Positions 1 through 12,973 of a stretch of 64,000 nucleotides of DNA are shown in pieces (the stretch's first letter is position 1; each line of letters starts with the position of its first letter). The notes beneath the pieces were generated by a model. That model was given only the letters and a program-made list of their open reading frames with translations, was not told the origin of the DNA and did not search any database. Origin of the DNA: Anastrepha obliqua. Its lineage: Eukaryota; Arthropoda; Insecta; Diptera; Tephritidae. Location: positions 17,321,792 to 17,385,791 of the forward strand of contig NC_072892.1 in the NCBI RefSeq assembly GCF_027943255.1, in the 5' to 3' direction. The position numbers were made by a program, and so were the translations under genes.

Positions 1-784
1 CAAATAATTACCAAATTTTTTTTTATATTCTGTATGCATTTTTCGAATCACTTCATAACTCTCTTCACCAACTAAATAGTTCAGTGCTACCAAATCCACA
101 TGTCAGCTTTTAAGTTGTTCTGAAGCGAGTAGTACTCAAATACAAATCATTTGGAGAAAGACAATAAATCAAATTGATTAACGTATTCGCTTTGGGCCGT
201 TGGTAAAGTCTTGCCACCAAATGTGATTGTGGTTCTTGGTCGTCATCAGCGCAATTACGACTAACTTCAGTAGCTTATTGAAACGCCTCACGTCAACCAA
301 ACCGGTTCCACTTAAACGCCACTTTGAAACCAGATTTTCGCATCTGATTGTAACGATTTTAAAATTTTTTTTCTTCTTATTTTCTTTTAGTTAGTTAGTT
401 TGTTACAAAAACACGTTTTTCTTCGATTTAAAAAAGGAGAAAACAGATGACGTTGAAAAGTTTCACATTTGCAATGCGCTCCTGGGCACTTACTTGTTCA
501 CCGCGACTTTTAGTGTGTAGCCGAAGAAATTTGTAATTCGGCCCCAACAATTCAGGTTGGCATTAAAGTGGTTGTAGCGGGTGCATTTTTAGAGGTGTAG
601 ACATTTTTTTTTCAATAATTATTTTACTCGCTTTCAAATTTGTTGGTATTAACTGTCTATAAATAATTTCATGTACACGACTACTTCGACGGAATTTTAA
701 GAAAACTATCCAGTTGGTTCAAGTTTGTGCTATTAATCGTGTTGAATGTTTGCTTCCGAGTCGTCAATCATAGTTACTTTATCA
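1..784. other. No gene recognised
   Basis: AT-rich sequence without a reading frame I can assign. No terminal repeats or microsatellites stand out before the SINE that begins near 785. Confidence 0.5.
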
Positions 785-1062
785 GGATTGGGTGTTTACC
801 CGAGGTCCTCCTTTTTTGTGGTGGTGTTCGTCTTGATGTTGTCCAACAAATAGAGGAACCTACAGTTTTAAGCCGACTCCGAGCGGCAGATTGCTTTTAT
901 GAGACTCTTTTTTGAGGCAGAAATACTCTCGGGAAGGTTTGCCGTTGTCTCCCGGGAAACAACGGCTGTTAAAAAAAGCTTTGTCTGGTTTTTAATAACC
1001 GCAGTTCGAGTACAGGCACTTCTGAATGGTGGCCAAGTGGGGCTACAGTCACCGCTCTATGA
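785..1062 (-). repeat. tRNA-derived SINE, near full length
   Basis: Read on the minus strand, this runs from a degenerate tRNA-like head near 1060 through a body containing TCGAACTGCGG, TCTCGGGAAGG-complement and GGCTTAAAACTGTAGGTTCC to a tail containing ACAACATCAAGACG and AAACACCCAA. The same blocks recur at 7538, 23905, 27378, 48171 and 54375, so they define one family. I recall this arrangement as a common tephritid SINE. That identification is from memory; the shared blocks are visible here. This copy is diverged and therefore old. Confidence 0.65.
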
Positions 1063-1138
1063 GGATACACTATTAATTTTACCTATCCCCATATATAGTA
1101 TTTCAAAGAAGTCAAACCACATAATTTAGGCGGACAAT

Positions 1139-1698
1139 TGACAATCCAATTTTCTGAGATGATTCAGTCAAGAAAAAAGTTTGTTCCATTTCAGGCGATG
1201 AATGACATATAGACAATTGGTAGGATGATTCTTCATACCCGACGTAAATTTATGAGTGACACAGGCGTTTTCAATTGGTTAGAGAAACGCTTAATGACGA
1301 TAGAAGACCAGGTCGTCAACAGAGTGGAGTATTCCCAGAAAGTACTAATAAAGTGCATGGTTTCATCTTAAGTAATAAGAAATTCTCTGTGATGCTAATT
1401 GGAATGGAATGGAATATTCCTTAGACAGCTGTGACTGAGCCTTTATGCCTTCGTAAGGTCACAAGCTCATTTTTCAAAGGTTGTAACTATGGTAATTTTT
1501 TGTTAAAAAACTATATCATTCCGCTATTCGACGTATTCACCTGATTTGACACTCTGCCCCAAACAGCATTTGGCGAGAAAGGGAAAGCATCAGTAATCGA
1601 TAGAAGCCATTCAAGCCGCTGCAAAATTGTACAGCGAAGTAAAAGGCGAATATATTGATTAATTCAAGATATTTGACCAAATTTATACTAGTTGTTAC
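1139..1698. other. Unassigned, possible mariner C-terminal scrap
   Basis: The stretch near 1540-1560 reads YSPDLTLCP, resembling the third-aspartate motif of mariner transposases. It lies just before a mariner-type terminus at 1701. Nothing else can be assigned, and the match is short. Confidence 0.25.
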
Positions 1699-1700
1699 TA

Positions 1701-1990
1701 CGAGGGTTGCTTTTTATATTTTGCACCTTTGCAGAACTACGTGTGAAAAGCTGTGACTCGATTTCTATACCGAAAATTTGATATTTTTTTACATAAATTA
1801 CTTATAACGTTTTCACTTGCGAGCTTTATTTATTCTTTTTTCGACTCGATCAAAATATCGAATTATATCGTGAAAATTTTCGTACGATGATTAATTACGA
1901 TCTTCGACGGGGATTACCGAGACAATAGTGTATTGATGAACTTACTTCGATTTGAGCGTTGAAGCGCCATACTTAGCCATTGCGCCCAAT
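1701..1990 (+). pseudogene. Mariner relic, left terminus and transposase N-terminus
   Basis: A TA is followed by CGAGGGTTGCTTTTTATATT, which matches the terminus of the better-preserved mariner at 23143. About 150 bases later the plus strand encodes a peptide resembling IELYRENFRTMINYDLRRGL, alignable with the first residues of the 23317 transposase (ELNREHFRAIIFYNFRRAL). Stops follow quickly and no downstream catalytic domain or right terminus is seen. It is an old 3'-truncated copy of the same mariner lineage. Confidence 0.6.
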
Positions 1991-2880
1991 GGACGGCACT
2001 TCGACCTAAAAGATCTTTTGTGTCCTACTACATGTTTTAGAAGCAGTTAACGCGGCCAAATTAGTTCTTAGTTGCAAGACTCGCGATAAGACACGCATAG
2101 GTCTAGTAAAAGAATCACGTTAGGGGCCATTAACGATGATGTAAACTTACGATGTGAGTCGACGGTAGAGTCAGAACGAATTTCAGTTCTTCGATTCTGT
2201 CTCTCAGTGTCACTGCCAGAGGAACCAGCAGGCTTTTTATATATTTTATCCTACGCACGAAGGCTAAGCGATCTAGAAATGATACGTTAGATAGTGATAG
2301 TTCTCACGTATATTACTTTGAATCTGACAAGACGGAAGATGACGTCATTACTTCGTCAAGTGAAGGTGAAATCCGTGCAATAAGCAATCCACTCAGGCAT
2401 TTCAACATTAGCAGTGATAGCAGTTGGTTTAATTATAATTATTTTTTGATCTTATGAATTTCTTTTTTGTGTTAAATAAAGCCTTAGTTTTTATACCGCT
2501 CAGCGTATTTAGTTTCTTTACTGTGCACTCCAATACCTCTCGTCCTCAGCGACGCTCGCTCGTCGAGCGGCTTCGTCCCCAAAGAATACTAGTCCTATTG
2601 ATTGGCGCCACTACCTTAAATGTTCACATCAGGGTCTATTTAACCCAGAGGTTCCATGCCTCAGATTGGGAATTGGTTGTACGCCAAATTCTTTCAGTAA
2701 ATTTTCCGCTTTGCGGACAAATTTCAGAAAATATACAACGGGAGCGTTATTGATTTCAATCGATGAAAGATGTGCAGTCTTGTCTTTGCCAAGGCTATCC
2801 TCCAAATAAAGTATACACTCTGTCTCAATTTGAGTGAAAGTGACTTGTCAGAAAACCTACTATTTTCCTTACGCATGTTA
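1991..2880. other. No gene recognised
   Basis: Mixed-composition sequence. A short acidic, serine-rich frame near 2290-2410 (DSDSSHVYYFESDKTEDDV) could be part of a transposase or gag, but I cannot name it. Confidence 0.4.
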
Positions 2881-2884
2881 GGCG

Positions 2885-3640
2885 GTTCCCTGTTGTAGGA
2901 AAAATGGTTTGTAGGCCTTTTGGCTAGACGGAGTACTTGTGGGACTTCCCAGTGGATAATTCTTTAAGTATGTACCTTACATTAAGCTTCTTCCTAGTTG
3001 ATTCCACGTATGATTCTGGACCGTGAAAATCTGCTGCTGACCCCGCCCTAGCGAGTTCACTAAGTTGGTTGTTAAGGCTTTCGTACACTAGTTTCGATCC
3101 CACAGAATGTGAAGTTAGTGCTTTTAATGCAGCTTGACTGTCCAAGCACACCCATCTTGCCCCTCATATAATTTATTCGTGCACAGATTGAAATTGCTTG
3201 AGTTTCGGACTGAAAGACGCTAGGCCAATTGCCTATTTGTTCGGAGATTTTCGTGTTTGGACCATAGATTCGCGCACCGACTCTCCAGTATTTGTTTTCG
3301 AGTCGTCTGTGAACCATTCGAGACTTCTGGGATCGACCCAAGGTACTCCCAATTCCCATTCATCGCGGTCTGAGATTATGATTTCAAACCTAGAGCTAAA
3401 AGCACGTTTTGCAATCATTAAGTTTATTGAACAGTTATGACACTTGCACTTTATGACCAAAGTCACGAAGATATTTCCCAAATAAGATTTGTATTTTAAA
3501 TGCACTTCTAGCTGCTAATTTTTTAAGCAAAATATGCACTGGGTATGGTCCTTCTATCGCTTCTATAGCAATATTGGCACAGTTTTTCATGGCACCAGTT
3601 ATTGCTAAGCAGGCTTGTCTTTAAAACAGCCAAGTAGTTT
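2885..3640 (-). pseudogene. LINE relic: RNase H domain
   Basis: Minus-strand peptides, in order from 3640 to 2900, resemble the linker and RNase H domain of RNase H-bearing LINEs (R1/LOA/I type). They include EWELGVPWVDPRSLEWFTD with the first RNase H aspartate, then GARIYGPNTKISEQIGNW, SVFQSETQAI with the acidic E, LDSQAALKALTSHSVGSKL with the second D, and a tail DFHGPESYVESTRK. The pieces alternate between frames, so several indels have occurred. The reverse transcriptase portion is not present here. Confidence 0.7.
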
Positions 3641-3644
3641 TTTA

Positions 3645-5110
3645 GTGGTTACTTATTTGGCTTTCGGCTGCCAAACAAGGGAGGGATAGGGGATGATCGG
3701 TGTAAACATCATTGAACATTTCTTGTCTTATATTAATAACTACTAAATTAGCTAAAAGTCATACAATTTAAGTGATGGCCAGCGTCGTTGTTAGCGGGAT
3801 TCAATCTTGCCACATAGTGTCTAAAATTGCAACGAATGCAATTTTCTCTAGTTGATTGTTGTAATCATTATTGTTGTTGCACTTTAACGATTTTCTTCCA
3901 TGGCTCTTGGTTGTTGACTATCGAAGCGAGCGCGTCGCTTTAAGCAAACTCTGGCTTTGCGACCACTTTTTCTTGCTGCCCTGAATCATTAACTCGGCTG
4001 TGTCGTTTACGAATAACGACTATATTTAAATTATGTAGCATTTCTTACAACTGCTGGCAAAAGAAAGGTTCCAACAACAGAAAACCAATCATTCAACTAT
4101 CCTCCCATTGATCCTCCAATAAAAGTTGGTGGTAAGACTCAACAATTGCCATAAATGTTTGTGTCTCTATTGACTCTATCTTGGTAGTAGCAATTAAGAT
4201 TAAGTGGCCTACTTGCTAACCAACAGGTCCAACTAACTTGGCTGGTAGGTTCAAATTGAAGTTTCATCAATAGTTAATTGTTTTATGTGCTTCATTGATT
4301 GTCATTTATTAGGAGGATTACCAGATGATAGTTGTGATCAGGTGACTGGTTAGCTGTTCGATTAGATTCGGTTTAGCAACAATAATTCGACGAACAATCG
4401 AATAATGAATCGAAATTTTTGTCGCTTCTTTTCTTTTTTTTTGTATAATTTCTTCATATTGGCTGCCTTTTGGGCTTATTTTCAAATTTTTTCTTCATTA
4501 GGATTTTTGGTTTTGTTTCTATCTTCGTTTTTTTTTTTATTAGTATTGTATGTATGTATGTATGTATGTACGTATGTGCATGTATATGTAGATATTTTAA
4601 GTCTAATTCCAGTGTTGTGTGTACTCAAACCGGTTCGCCAACAAGCCAAGCATAGCCATAGAGAAAATATCGAACTGAGCTAAATTGGCGTTTCAACATT
4701 CACAGTCGCTTGAGTTTGTGTGTATGTGGAAACTTTTGATTAATTGGCACGAAAATGGTGCATAAAAAGTAATTATTTCGCAAGTATATAAAAAAGTATG
4801 ATAGTTGCTTTAACCGCAATTTCGCAAGCCTCAAAGCGACTCAAATCATGGCGGCGGTTGTGTGCTTGCAAATACATAAACTGTGGTATGTTAGTATGTA
4901 TTTATTGTTACGAGTATCTTTCATAAAAACGAATTATTATCATTCCAAGTAGGCCTGTGTACTATGATATGGTATTTGCCTCCGCTCACGGAGTCATTAG
5001 AAATATTTCATTACTTTTTGCAATCAAAAGCAGTTGATCAATCACTTGACTTTGCGATTTCATGAGTGGAATATCCGCGCGTCGTAGAAAGAGTGGCCAT
5101 TAGGCCTGGG
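3645..5110. other. Non-coding, with a TATG microsatellite
   Basis: No recognisable gene. A (TATG)n run at about 4548-4585 creates spurious Met-Tyr-Val-Cys frames. The rest is AT-rich DNA with oligo-T tracts. Confidence 0.5.
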
Positions 5111-5118
5111 ATATTGTA

Positions 5119-5622
5119 AAGGGTGTTTTAATAAGAGGTGTTATTTTGCTATTCACAGAAAAATGCTATTTTTTAATATAAATGATCCGATGTTAATTTT
5201 ATTATAAAGAGGAAGGTATGCCGTTAATAGTGAAAAATAACATCAGGCAAATGACCACCACGACCATGCTTGGGTCGTGGGAGCCCTATGTCCTCGATAG
5301 CCTCACGAATTCCATCTTTGAGGTTTTGAATCGACCCTGGGCTGTTGGCGTAGACCTTCTCTTTCACGTGGCCCCAAAGAAAAAAGTCATAAGGTGTTAA
5401 ATCACAATATCTCGGTGGCCAATTGTTATCACCTCTTCGAGAGATAACACGGTCCGGAAACTTTTCCCGTAAAATATCAATGGTTTCGTTGCTTGTGTAG
5501 CACGTAGCGCAGTCTTGTTGAAAATAAACGTTGTCCAGATCAATACCCTCCTATGCGGGCCATAAAAATCGTTAATCATCTCTCGATAGCGCAATCCATT
5601 CACCTTTTATTGGAAAACCCTT
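5119..5622 (-). mobile_element. Mariner-like element, internally deleted
   Basis: Imperfect terminal inverted repeats (AAGGGTGTTTTAATAAGAGG at left; complement of CCTTTTATTGGAAAACCCTT at right) are flanked by TA on both sides (5117-5118 and 5623-5624). The minus strand carries the transposase C-terminal half: VNGLRYREMIND, then after a frameshift near 5550 NVYFQQDCATCYTSNET with the second catalytic Asp, NWPPRYCDLTPYDFFLWG with the third, and GHLPDVIFHY before the stop near 5225. The N-terminal DNA-binding region and first catalytic Asp are missing, so the copy cannot encode active transposase. It could still be mobilised in trans if its termini are functional. Confidence 0.8.
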
Positions 5623-5624
5623 TA

Positions 5625-6425
5625 TGTATGCATATATTCATATGTTTGCACGTAAAAACAAGAAATCAATTTTTTCTTTTAATCTAATATTTTAACCACG
5701 GCATTTAGAAGGTTGGAAGGTCAGACACCTAATTAAACAAAGCAAACGAAAAATTTGTACATACATCTATACATATGTATGTATGTATGTACATATGCAC
5801 ATAGAGGCGCACACCCAAATCAACTTGTTACCAATAATCTACCAAAAATTTACCAAAGTAGCCAAATAAAAGGAACGGCCAGCGAAACGTATTTGATTAC
5901 TAACAGCCAGTTGTCGGTTAGTTGGTGCCTTCACTTTTTACGCAGACGTATGCATACCTAAGTATAAGTTTAGCGTATATGCTTGTACATAAATACTTGT
6001 ATATACATAGGTTTATACTATCTGTTGTTACCAAAAATTAGAATAGGCAAATGATGAACGAACTGCGCCTTTTTTCAATATGAGCCAATGTCGTGAAAAG
6101 CTTATTGCAGCTTATATATATGTACACATACATTGGATCCGCCATTTTGAATTTGGAAATCTGCTTCCGAAATCGTAATCTGCGACCCTAAGAACATAAA
6201 GAATCAGTATTACTTTTTTTTCATTGCTCCTGGTTTTCTTAGGAGCACACACAATTTTTAGTCAGCTTAGACGCCATAATTTGGACGCCATATTGAATTT
6301 CTCAATGGGCCAGACGGCTTTCAATAGTGGACATTCAAACGATCATTTTGAGACCTTGGACTTCAAAATCGGTCCCATAGAATTTTGGACCGGCTAGTGT
6401 ACCGGTTGACGTGGAACGTCCCATA
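5625..6425. other. Non-coding, with ACATATGT microsatellites
   Basis: TATG/CATA-type repeats near 5755-5800 and 6118-6132. No gene recognised. Confidence 0.5.
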
Positions 6426-6429
6426 TACA

Positions 6430-7030
6430 TTTTTTTTTTTAAGAGGTGGAAAGCAATCGCCTTAAACAGTGTCCCCCACGCCACTAAAAGCACCTCAAGT
6501 CCGATGGTTCATCCTACAGGGATACCGTTTTGGTAATTACGTCTGGAGGTCGTCGTGAGCAATAAGCTCAATTGTCAGTTACATTCGTCTACCGTACGTC
6601 TTGCTGCATTTTATCAATACGACAGTTGTGGTTGCTACCGCGTTCGTCACGCACCATTTTTTCGCCTCCAATCAATGTTGCGAAGTTCCACGATAATTCG
6701 TGTTGCAAAAGTTTGTACCACCCTCCATTTTTCATTCGACTCAAGCATTTATGGAACTAAGTTATTCGGGGCAGAAATACCCCAGTTGTTCTTGCTAGGT
6801 CATTACGTTCCCTAACGAATCTGCTATAATAGAAAGCCACTTGTTCGACCGTCTCCTCTTCGTCCAAGCATACTGAACAATAAGTCAAGTCTAGGCGATG
6901 CAGATATTTTTGGAAACATCGGTGTCGTCTTAATAGCTGCGTTAGGAAGAAATCAACGTCCCCGTGTTTCCGACAGGTCCCCTCGTTCGTCCGTGGGATC
7001 AACCTATGCGTCCACCCATGATTCAATAAT
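6430..7030 (-). pseudogene. R1-like LINE 3' part
   Basis: The minus strand from 7026 encodes HGDVDFFLTQLLRRHRCF, then HRLDLTYCSVCLDEEETVEQ, matching the C-terminal zinc-binding segment (Cys-x2-Cys, then acidic stretch and His/Cys) that follows the RNase H/RT region of R1-clade LINEs. The final His-x-Cys is degraded (VAFYYSRF). The following 300 bases read as the element's 3' region with many stops. A 5'-truncated, decayed insertion. Confidence 0.65.
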
Positions 7031-7039
7031 AAAAGGTTT

Positions 7040-7537
7040 GCTCAGTAAGCAGCTTTCTCATTCCCTCTTGACAAATCGGCTCCCTTAGCAAGACTCTGGG
7101 TTGCTAGCTCTAGAAATTTTGACTAAAAGTGGAGGAAAAGTAAAAAGTAAAAAAAAAACATTTCATTTTCAAAATGGACTGCTTACGAGCAACAACTCGC
7201 TCAAGAGTTTTCATCGGTATGTTCAGGACTATGGTAGTATGACATGAAATAGATACCGCTTAAGTCAGGACATGATAGAGTATTTGACGCAATCCGAGAT
7301 CGAGATGGAGAATTTACAAAGCTTTATTTCTTATGATGTGGTGATTTAAACGGAACTCATGAAAGAGCTAGCGTTTGCTAAAGATTTACAGCAGGGAAAA
7401 TTATTGAATAGTCCCGACGCAATCGATTACATTGCAGACCTCATTATAAAAAAGTTGGCAGAACTTGTTTCCAATGAGCCCACCTTCCTATGGATGGATG
7501 AAGTGTCCAGAGGAGGCTTAGAAAAGCACAGTACCAG
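7040..7537. other. Unassigned segment with a short open frame
   Basis: A 74-codon frame at 7359-7583 starts MKELAFAKDLQQGKLLNSPD and is hydrophilic with no motif I recognise. Its last codons run into the SINE fragment at 7538, which argues against a real gene. Confidence 0.35.
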
Positions 7538-7690
7538 TATGAAAGAGCTTGTCATAAAAAACCATCTACCGGAATCGGCTTAAAACTGTAGGGCCTTCCA
7601 ATTGTGGAACGCGCGCTACAAATAGGAGGAGGATCTCGGCGATACACCTAACAGAATTGTACGTGCCAATTATTTATTTATTTTTAACAA
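7538..7690 (+). repeat. SINE fragment, 3' part
   Basis: Contains AATCGGCTTAAAACTGTAGG, ATAGGAGGAGGATCTCGG and GTACGTGCCAATTATTTATT. It aligns with the 3' part of the family seen at 785-1062 (minus) and 27378. A block around ACATCAAGACG is missing or altered. The A/T-rich simple tail is typical of retroposed copies. Confidence 0.65.
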
Positions 7691-9990
7691 AATAGTTTCA
7701 TATTGGTGAAACGTCGCGATTGGTTTTAAATTTAAAAATTAATTCACAAAATAAAATCTTGGATTATGTGAAATAGTTTCTTGTTTTAATATTAGACTTA
7801 GCAATTTCCGCCAATCACTTCTATCTATACCATTATTTACATTCAAATATTAATTAAAATTTATTTTTTAACCGTTCGCAGTTTGTTTCCATTTAAGTCA
7901 CAAAATACTATTTTGCTACCATTTTTACCAAAAAGGATTTAATTTTTTCCTCTTTATGCACCTTCTTAAATACAACCTTTTGTAAGGGAGTGTCAAAATT
8001 CGAATGTCACTAGTGAGCAAACCTTTAATAATTGAATCATGTGCGTCCACCGGCCTTTTGATGACTGGTTCCACTTTGATTGTCAGTCAGCTATCGAGGT
8101 AGAACGTTCTGCTTGTTTGAGTTCCTCCGTCGGCTTCGTACCTTGTGAGCAGTACAACCTTTTCTGTAAGTTTGCCCGGATGTTTATAGGTATTTTGCTA
8201 GCTATGACGCAGATTGTATCGTATACATATGTATATGTTGTATGTGCATATGTATGTTTATTTATACCAGACGATTTGAAAGATGAAAATACACCATTTC
8301 GCATCAAAGTATGGAGCTCCTTAGGATAAATGTACAGTCGAGAGAGTAAAAAAGGTTGCGAATATCGCAGTACCGCTACTCGCCACTCAGTGAATTTGGC
8401 GCGACAGCTGTTGAGCTGACATACATATGTATGTATGTGTGTATGTATGTAATTGTACAGATTTGGTTACATTTTTGTGTGGTAATAGATATCATCGCAT
8501 TAAAGAAGAGCTGGTGGTCATTTCTGTTTACTTATCCCAGAAAAATTGATTTTGCTTTATGAAAAGCTTGCAGCAAACGAGCTACCTGCAGGTGGGCATA
8601 TGTATGCATTTTTCATCAAAATATCGTTTTACCTGCTTCTCGAATCCCTTTAAACGAAAAGTTAGTAATTCCAATATTTTTGATAGCAGCGTATCAAAAA
8701 TAATATTGCGATATTGCGCTCCTTTTGGAATTTTTTATTTCAGTTTTTTACTCTTATAAATATTATATATACATGCATACATACATACATTCATACATTC
8801 ATCTGAATTAAATATGCACATTACACGTTCATTTTATCACGTAAGCTGCCAGTGCGACATCAATGCCAAGAGCGTCACAAGTACATACACACATACGTAC
8901 ATATGTACATATGTACATATATACAAAGGAAATCAGACATCCATCGCTCCAACGCCTCTTTCACCGTCAAAAGTCTCCCCGAATTCTGTTTTAAATAAAT
9001 ATTTTTATTTACGATGTGCATACGTACTTATGTGGGTAAGTATGTATGCATGTGTGTATGTATACATGTATGTATGCCCAATGTTATATATGTAAGTAAT
9101 GCATAAATGTTTTACCTTTATTTACATACCTATATACACATATACATACATACTTGTATATGTACGTTGCTTCGTCAACCTGCATACATTTACTTACACA
9201 CATCCATACATACGTCATGTATGTCTGATGTGTGTCGTAAGGCTTATCAATTCGTTGCTTGAAATGTATCGCGTCGTGTTTCTGCTGGAAACTCGTTACA
9301 GCAAAATTTGAATAAATTTCAGTTGCTCTCTGTCAAATGCCACTATTGCTCAAGCTTATAATTATGTACATATTTACATACATACATATGTATGTGTGTA
9401 TGCATGAATGTAAATAGTTGCCTGGGATTACTATAGCCTTATAAGATATTTTGTCACACTAAAAGTCGTTCCATAACAAATTGTAAAAATAATCAGGTAT
9501 CTTTACTAAGTTGTACCTGGCCGCACCTGTCAACTGTTCTACGTCATTAGCCAATGACTGTCTGATGACGTAGTGAGTTCGGCTATGCAATGCAGTCGCT
9601 GTAGCTCGAACCAGGCTCGTTGCGACACCGAATTCGTTGGACTTATCAATTGCGTGTGATTTGCTATGAAAAAAAAAGTTGCAGCAACATTTTTTGCAGA
9701 TAAATTCGTTTATGTATGATATTTATTCACATTTTGTTGAAAATAATTGGATCGATCGGCCAATTCGTTGAGAAATCATGAATTTTTTATGAAACTACTG
9801 CATGTTTCATACCACTTGTTTATGATAAATAAAATATTATTAAATTAAAAAAATTTTGAAAAAATCTCTGCCGATATATTTAGTTAAAGCTTAGAATATA
9901 CTTTATGATTTTTTTCTAATTTTCTGTTGGTGTTATATAGTAGAAATAAGCGCCGGACGCTAACGACCCATCGACATGGGATTAGGGGTA
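7691..9990. other. Non-coding, microsatellite-rich
   Basis: AT-rich DNA with many ATGT/ACAT tracts (about 8222-8260, 8420-8452, 8765-8800, 8883-8925, 9045-9080, 9125-9165, 9365-9410). Frames predicted here are almost entirely repeats of Tyr, Val, Cys, Met, His and Thr codons. Confidence 0.55.
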
Positions 9991-9994
9991 AGTA

Positions 9995-11188
9995 TCAGGT
10001 CAGTCCATAAGTTCTTGCGTATTTTACCCAAAATTTCACTTTTGTACGATTTTTGAATACAAAAAATTATTCGCGGAACATAACGGAACTGTTTATATTT
10101 TCTTTGATATATTCTGCATTCAACAAGTGATTTAATCGCGTTTTGTTAAAAAATAAAATGGAATCTTCGAACGCGTATAAGAGGCATATTTTGTTTTTTT
10201 TTTTTTTTATAAAAGTGGTAAAAATGCAACAACTGCTGCTGCAGAAATAAACACTATTTACGGAGAGGATACCGTGAGTGTAAGGATTGCGCAAAAGTGA
10301 TTTTCAAAATTCTGAAGTGGTAACTGCGACGTGGAGTATGCCCCGCGAGCTGGTCGTCCTGAAGTCTTTAACTCCGACGCCTTGCTCGAACTCGTGGATG
10401 CTGAGCGAAATTTGACAGTCGATATGATAGCTCAGAGGTTAAGTTCATCGCATGGAACAGTTCACAGGTACCTGGTTCAGTTCGGAAAGGTTTCAAAGCT
10501 GGGAAAATGGGTTCCGCATAGACTTTCCGTCGCCAACCTTCAGCAGAGAGTGAATGTGTGTTATCAGCTGCTGCAACGGCTTGAAAATTAAAGTTTTCTG
10601 AACCGTATCGTTACTGGGGATGAAAAATGGGTCCTTTACAATAATCCTGTTCGCAAACGCCAAAGGTTAGATAAAGATGAAACACCAGAACCGACCCCTA
10701 GAGATGGCCTTCACCCCAAAAAGATTCTCTTGTCTATTTGGTGGGATATGACCGGTATTGTTTATTATGAAATTCTGGAGCCAAACCAGACGATAACTGC
10801 TGATTATTATTCCCATCAGCTATTAAACCTGAATGAGGCACTTAAAAAAAACGGACCATCGTTAGTGAATAGACGCAAAGTTTTGTTTCACCACGACAAC
10901 GCAAGACCTCATACCGCAAGGCAAACATTAGGCAAGCTGAACGAGCTCGGATGGGACCTAATGCCGCATCCATCATACTCTCCAGATATTGCACCTTGTG
11001 GACTTCCTTTTCCGTGGACTTCACTCCCATATGAGTAACAAGAACTACTCCTCAAAAGAAGCTATAAAAAGGATATCGAAGCGTATTTTGGTTCCAAGGA
11101 CAAACAATTTTTTGAGCAGGGAATTAAAAATTAGCCTAAACGTTGGGAAGACATTGTAAATAAGGAAGGAAAATATATTATTGATTAA
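9995..11188 (+). mobile_element. Mariner element, 3' end missing
   Basis: The left terminus reads TCAGGTCAGTCCATAAGTTC after a TA. The transposase frame follows and ends near 11188. I could not find the matching inverted copy of the terminus downstream, so the right end appears lost. Confidence 0.65.
10158..11188 (+). pseudogene. Mariner transposase, frame-broken
   Basis: The frame begins MESSNAYKRHILFFFFYKSG at 10158, followed by a helix-turn-helix region (NATTAAAEINTIYGEDTVSV), then a stretch from 10331 (RPEVFNSDALLELVDAERNL) and WVPHRLSVANLQ. After a stop near 10589 comes RIVTGDEKWVLYNN with the first catalytic Asp, then SIWWDMTGIVYYEIL, HHDNARPHTA with the second, and YSPDIAPC with the third. 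A frameshift around 10998 precedes the C-terminus, which ends NKEGKYIID. About 340 codons, the usual mariner length, but stops and shifts make it non-functional. All three aspartates of the DDD triad survive. Confidence 0.85.
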
Positions 11189-11189
11189 T

Positions 11190-12973
11190 AAATACTTTAA
11201 ACATATTTTTTATTAATTTATGTGTATGTATATGTGCACAATCCCATTTGCCTTATTTTAAAACACTCAACTAGTCCTTTTAATACTTCCATGCACAAGT
11301 CCATATGTAAGTATGTATGAATGATTTTCGAAAACCCCCATGCTTAACGACCTACTTAAAAACCATTCCTTTTTTTTTAATTAACAATAATACAATTCGA
11401 ATGAAATTAAATGCAATAAAAACAATCGATTTTAAAAGTTTGATGACCTCTAAACGAAATAAATTAGTAATAAGCCGCATATTTAAACGTACGCTTACGA
11501 GCTTATGGACGGTGGTACGATGTATACTAACATACATACACACATACGTATGCTTCACAAAAACTTATACCAACGGAGCGATATTAAATGATTAATGCTA
11601 TATGGAAAATAAAATACCTGTCGAAATGCAGTTGAGGAAATCAGACCAAAAAGTCATGAAATAATATTTTTCATATCAAAAACTATTCACTGACTTCTAG
11701 GTGGGTTTTAGTAATGACCTACATACATATATCCATGTGTATATTTGCATTGTATTGTATGTATGTACATATTTCCTTGATATCGAAGATAATTTAAACA
11801 TTTCTACGAATACCAGAATCTATTTTTGTATAGTTGATTAAGCAAGCACATTTTTCAGATGATGACTCAGCTGCGCCATATCTAACAAATCCAAGCAAAT
11901 GATTTGTTTTTTCGAAGCATACACACAAGCGGATGTATTAAGGGCCATACGCAATATATATACTAACATGCATGCATACATACTTACATACATAATCTAC
12001 ATCCATATACATATATGTATGTGCGTACTTCGCTTATCGCATCCGTTCCACCCTTTCGTGCATTGCTTTAAAAAATTTTAAGCAACTTCTTTTCATATGG
12101 ATTTTCTATCATGTTGATTTCTAACTTAAAAGTCTGTCAAATTCAAAATCAAAAAAAATAAATAAATAAAGTAAAACATTAACACTTGTTGTATATTAAA
12201 CATTCATATAAAATATAGGCAGCGTCTTTGCACCACTCTGAATGTGCGCATTCGTTTTGCGCAGCTTTTTCACAAGATCGTTTGACGTTGAATAAACCAG
12301 CAAATGTTTCGTCACTGATGAGTCATCATTACGCATTGAATGAACCAAGTCAAAGAGTTTGCTGTGGCGTTGTCGTAGAGCTAACAATCAAGGAAGCGTC
12401 GCAAACAAACAATTGGCAGACAACAAAACGTGGTGATGATGTTGATGTTTGCATAAGTGTGCACATTCATACATATGCATGTATGTATGTATGTATGTAT
12501 GTTTTTATCCACTTGAGCACTGCTAATTTTCATCGTTTTTTATGAAACAAAAAGAAATGAACAAAGTAACTCGGCTTACTTCCAAATGAGTTCAACCACA
12601 TAGACAGAAATAATTTCGTGAATTTGTATTCACTACCGCTTCCGTTTCGTTGCAAATGCACACGTAAGTGTGCATATATCGTATTTAAATAAGTACATAA
12701 GTATGTGTATGTGTATACATTTTCATTTTTATTTTTTTATTCTTTTTTATCTATTTTTCAATTTTTTTTTTAAGCTGAAATAACAAAACGATCGCATTTT
12801 ATTTTCTTAAAAAAAATTCCTAAAAAATATCAATAAAAAATTAGTATTTGGCCCGACTACTACCTTAAACGAATTTGTTCCCTAATTCCATTTTGTTTGT
12901 TTCTGTATCACAAATGATAAAAGAAAAGTGAGCTGAATAATTTATAAACATACATATTAGAAAATATAATCAG
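11190..12973. other. Non-coding, microsatellite-rich
   Basis: No gene recognised. CATA/TATG tracts occur at about 11530-11550, 11755-11770, 11965-12020 and 12470-12505. A 105-codon frame at 12228-12545 has no motif I know and ends in the microsatellite. Confidence 0.5.

Noticed and set aside
7359..7583. Possible small host gene
   Set aside because: Its 3' end runs into a SINE and no domain or splice context supports it.
4405..9311. Frames rich in Tyr-Val-Cys-Met or His-Thr
   Set aside because: They come from TATG/CATA microsatellites and have no protein motif.
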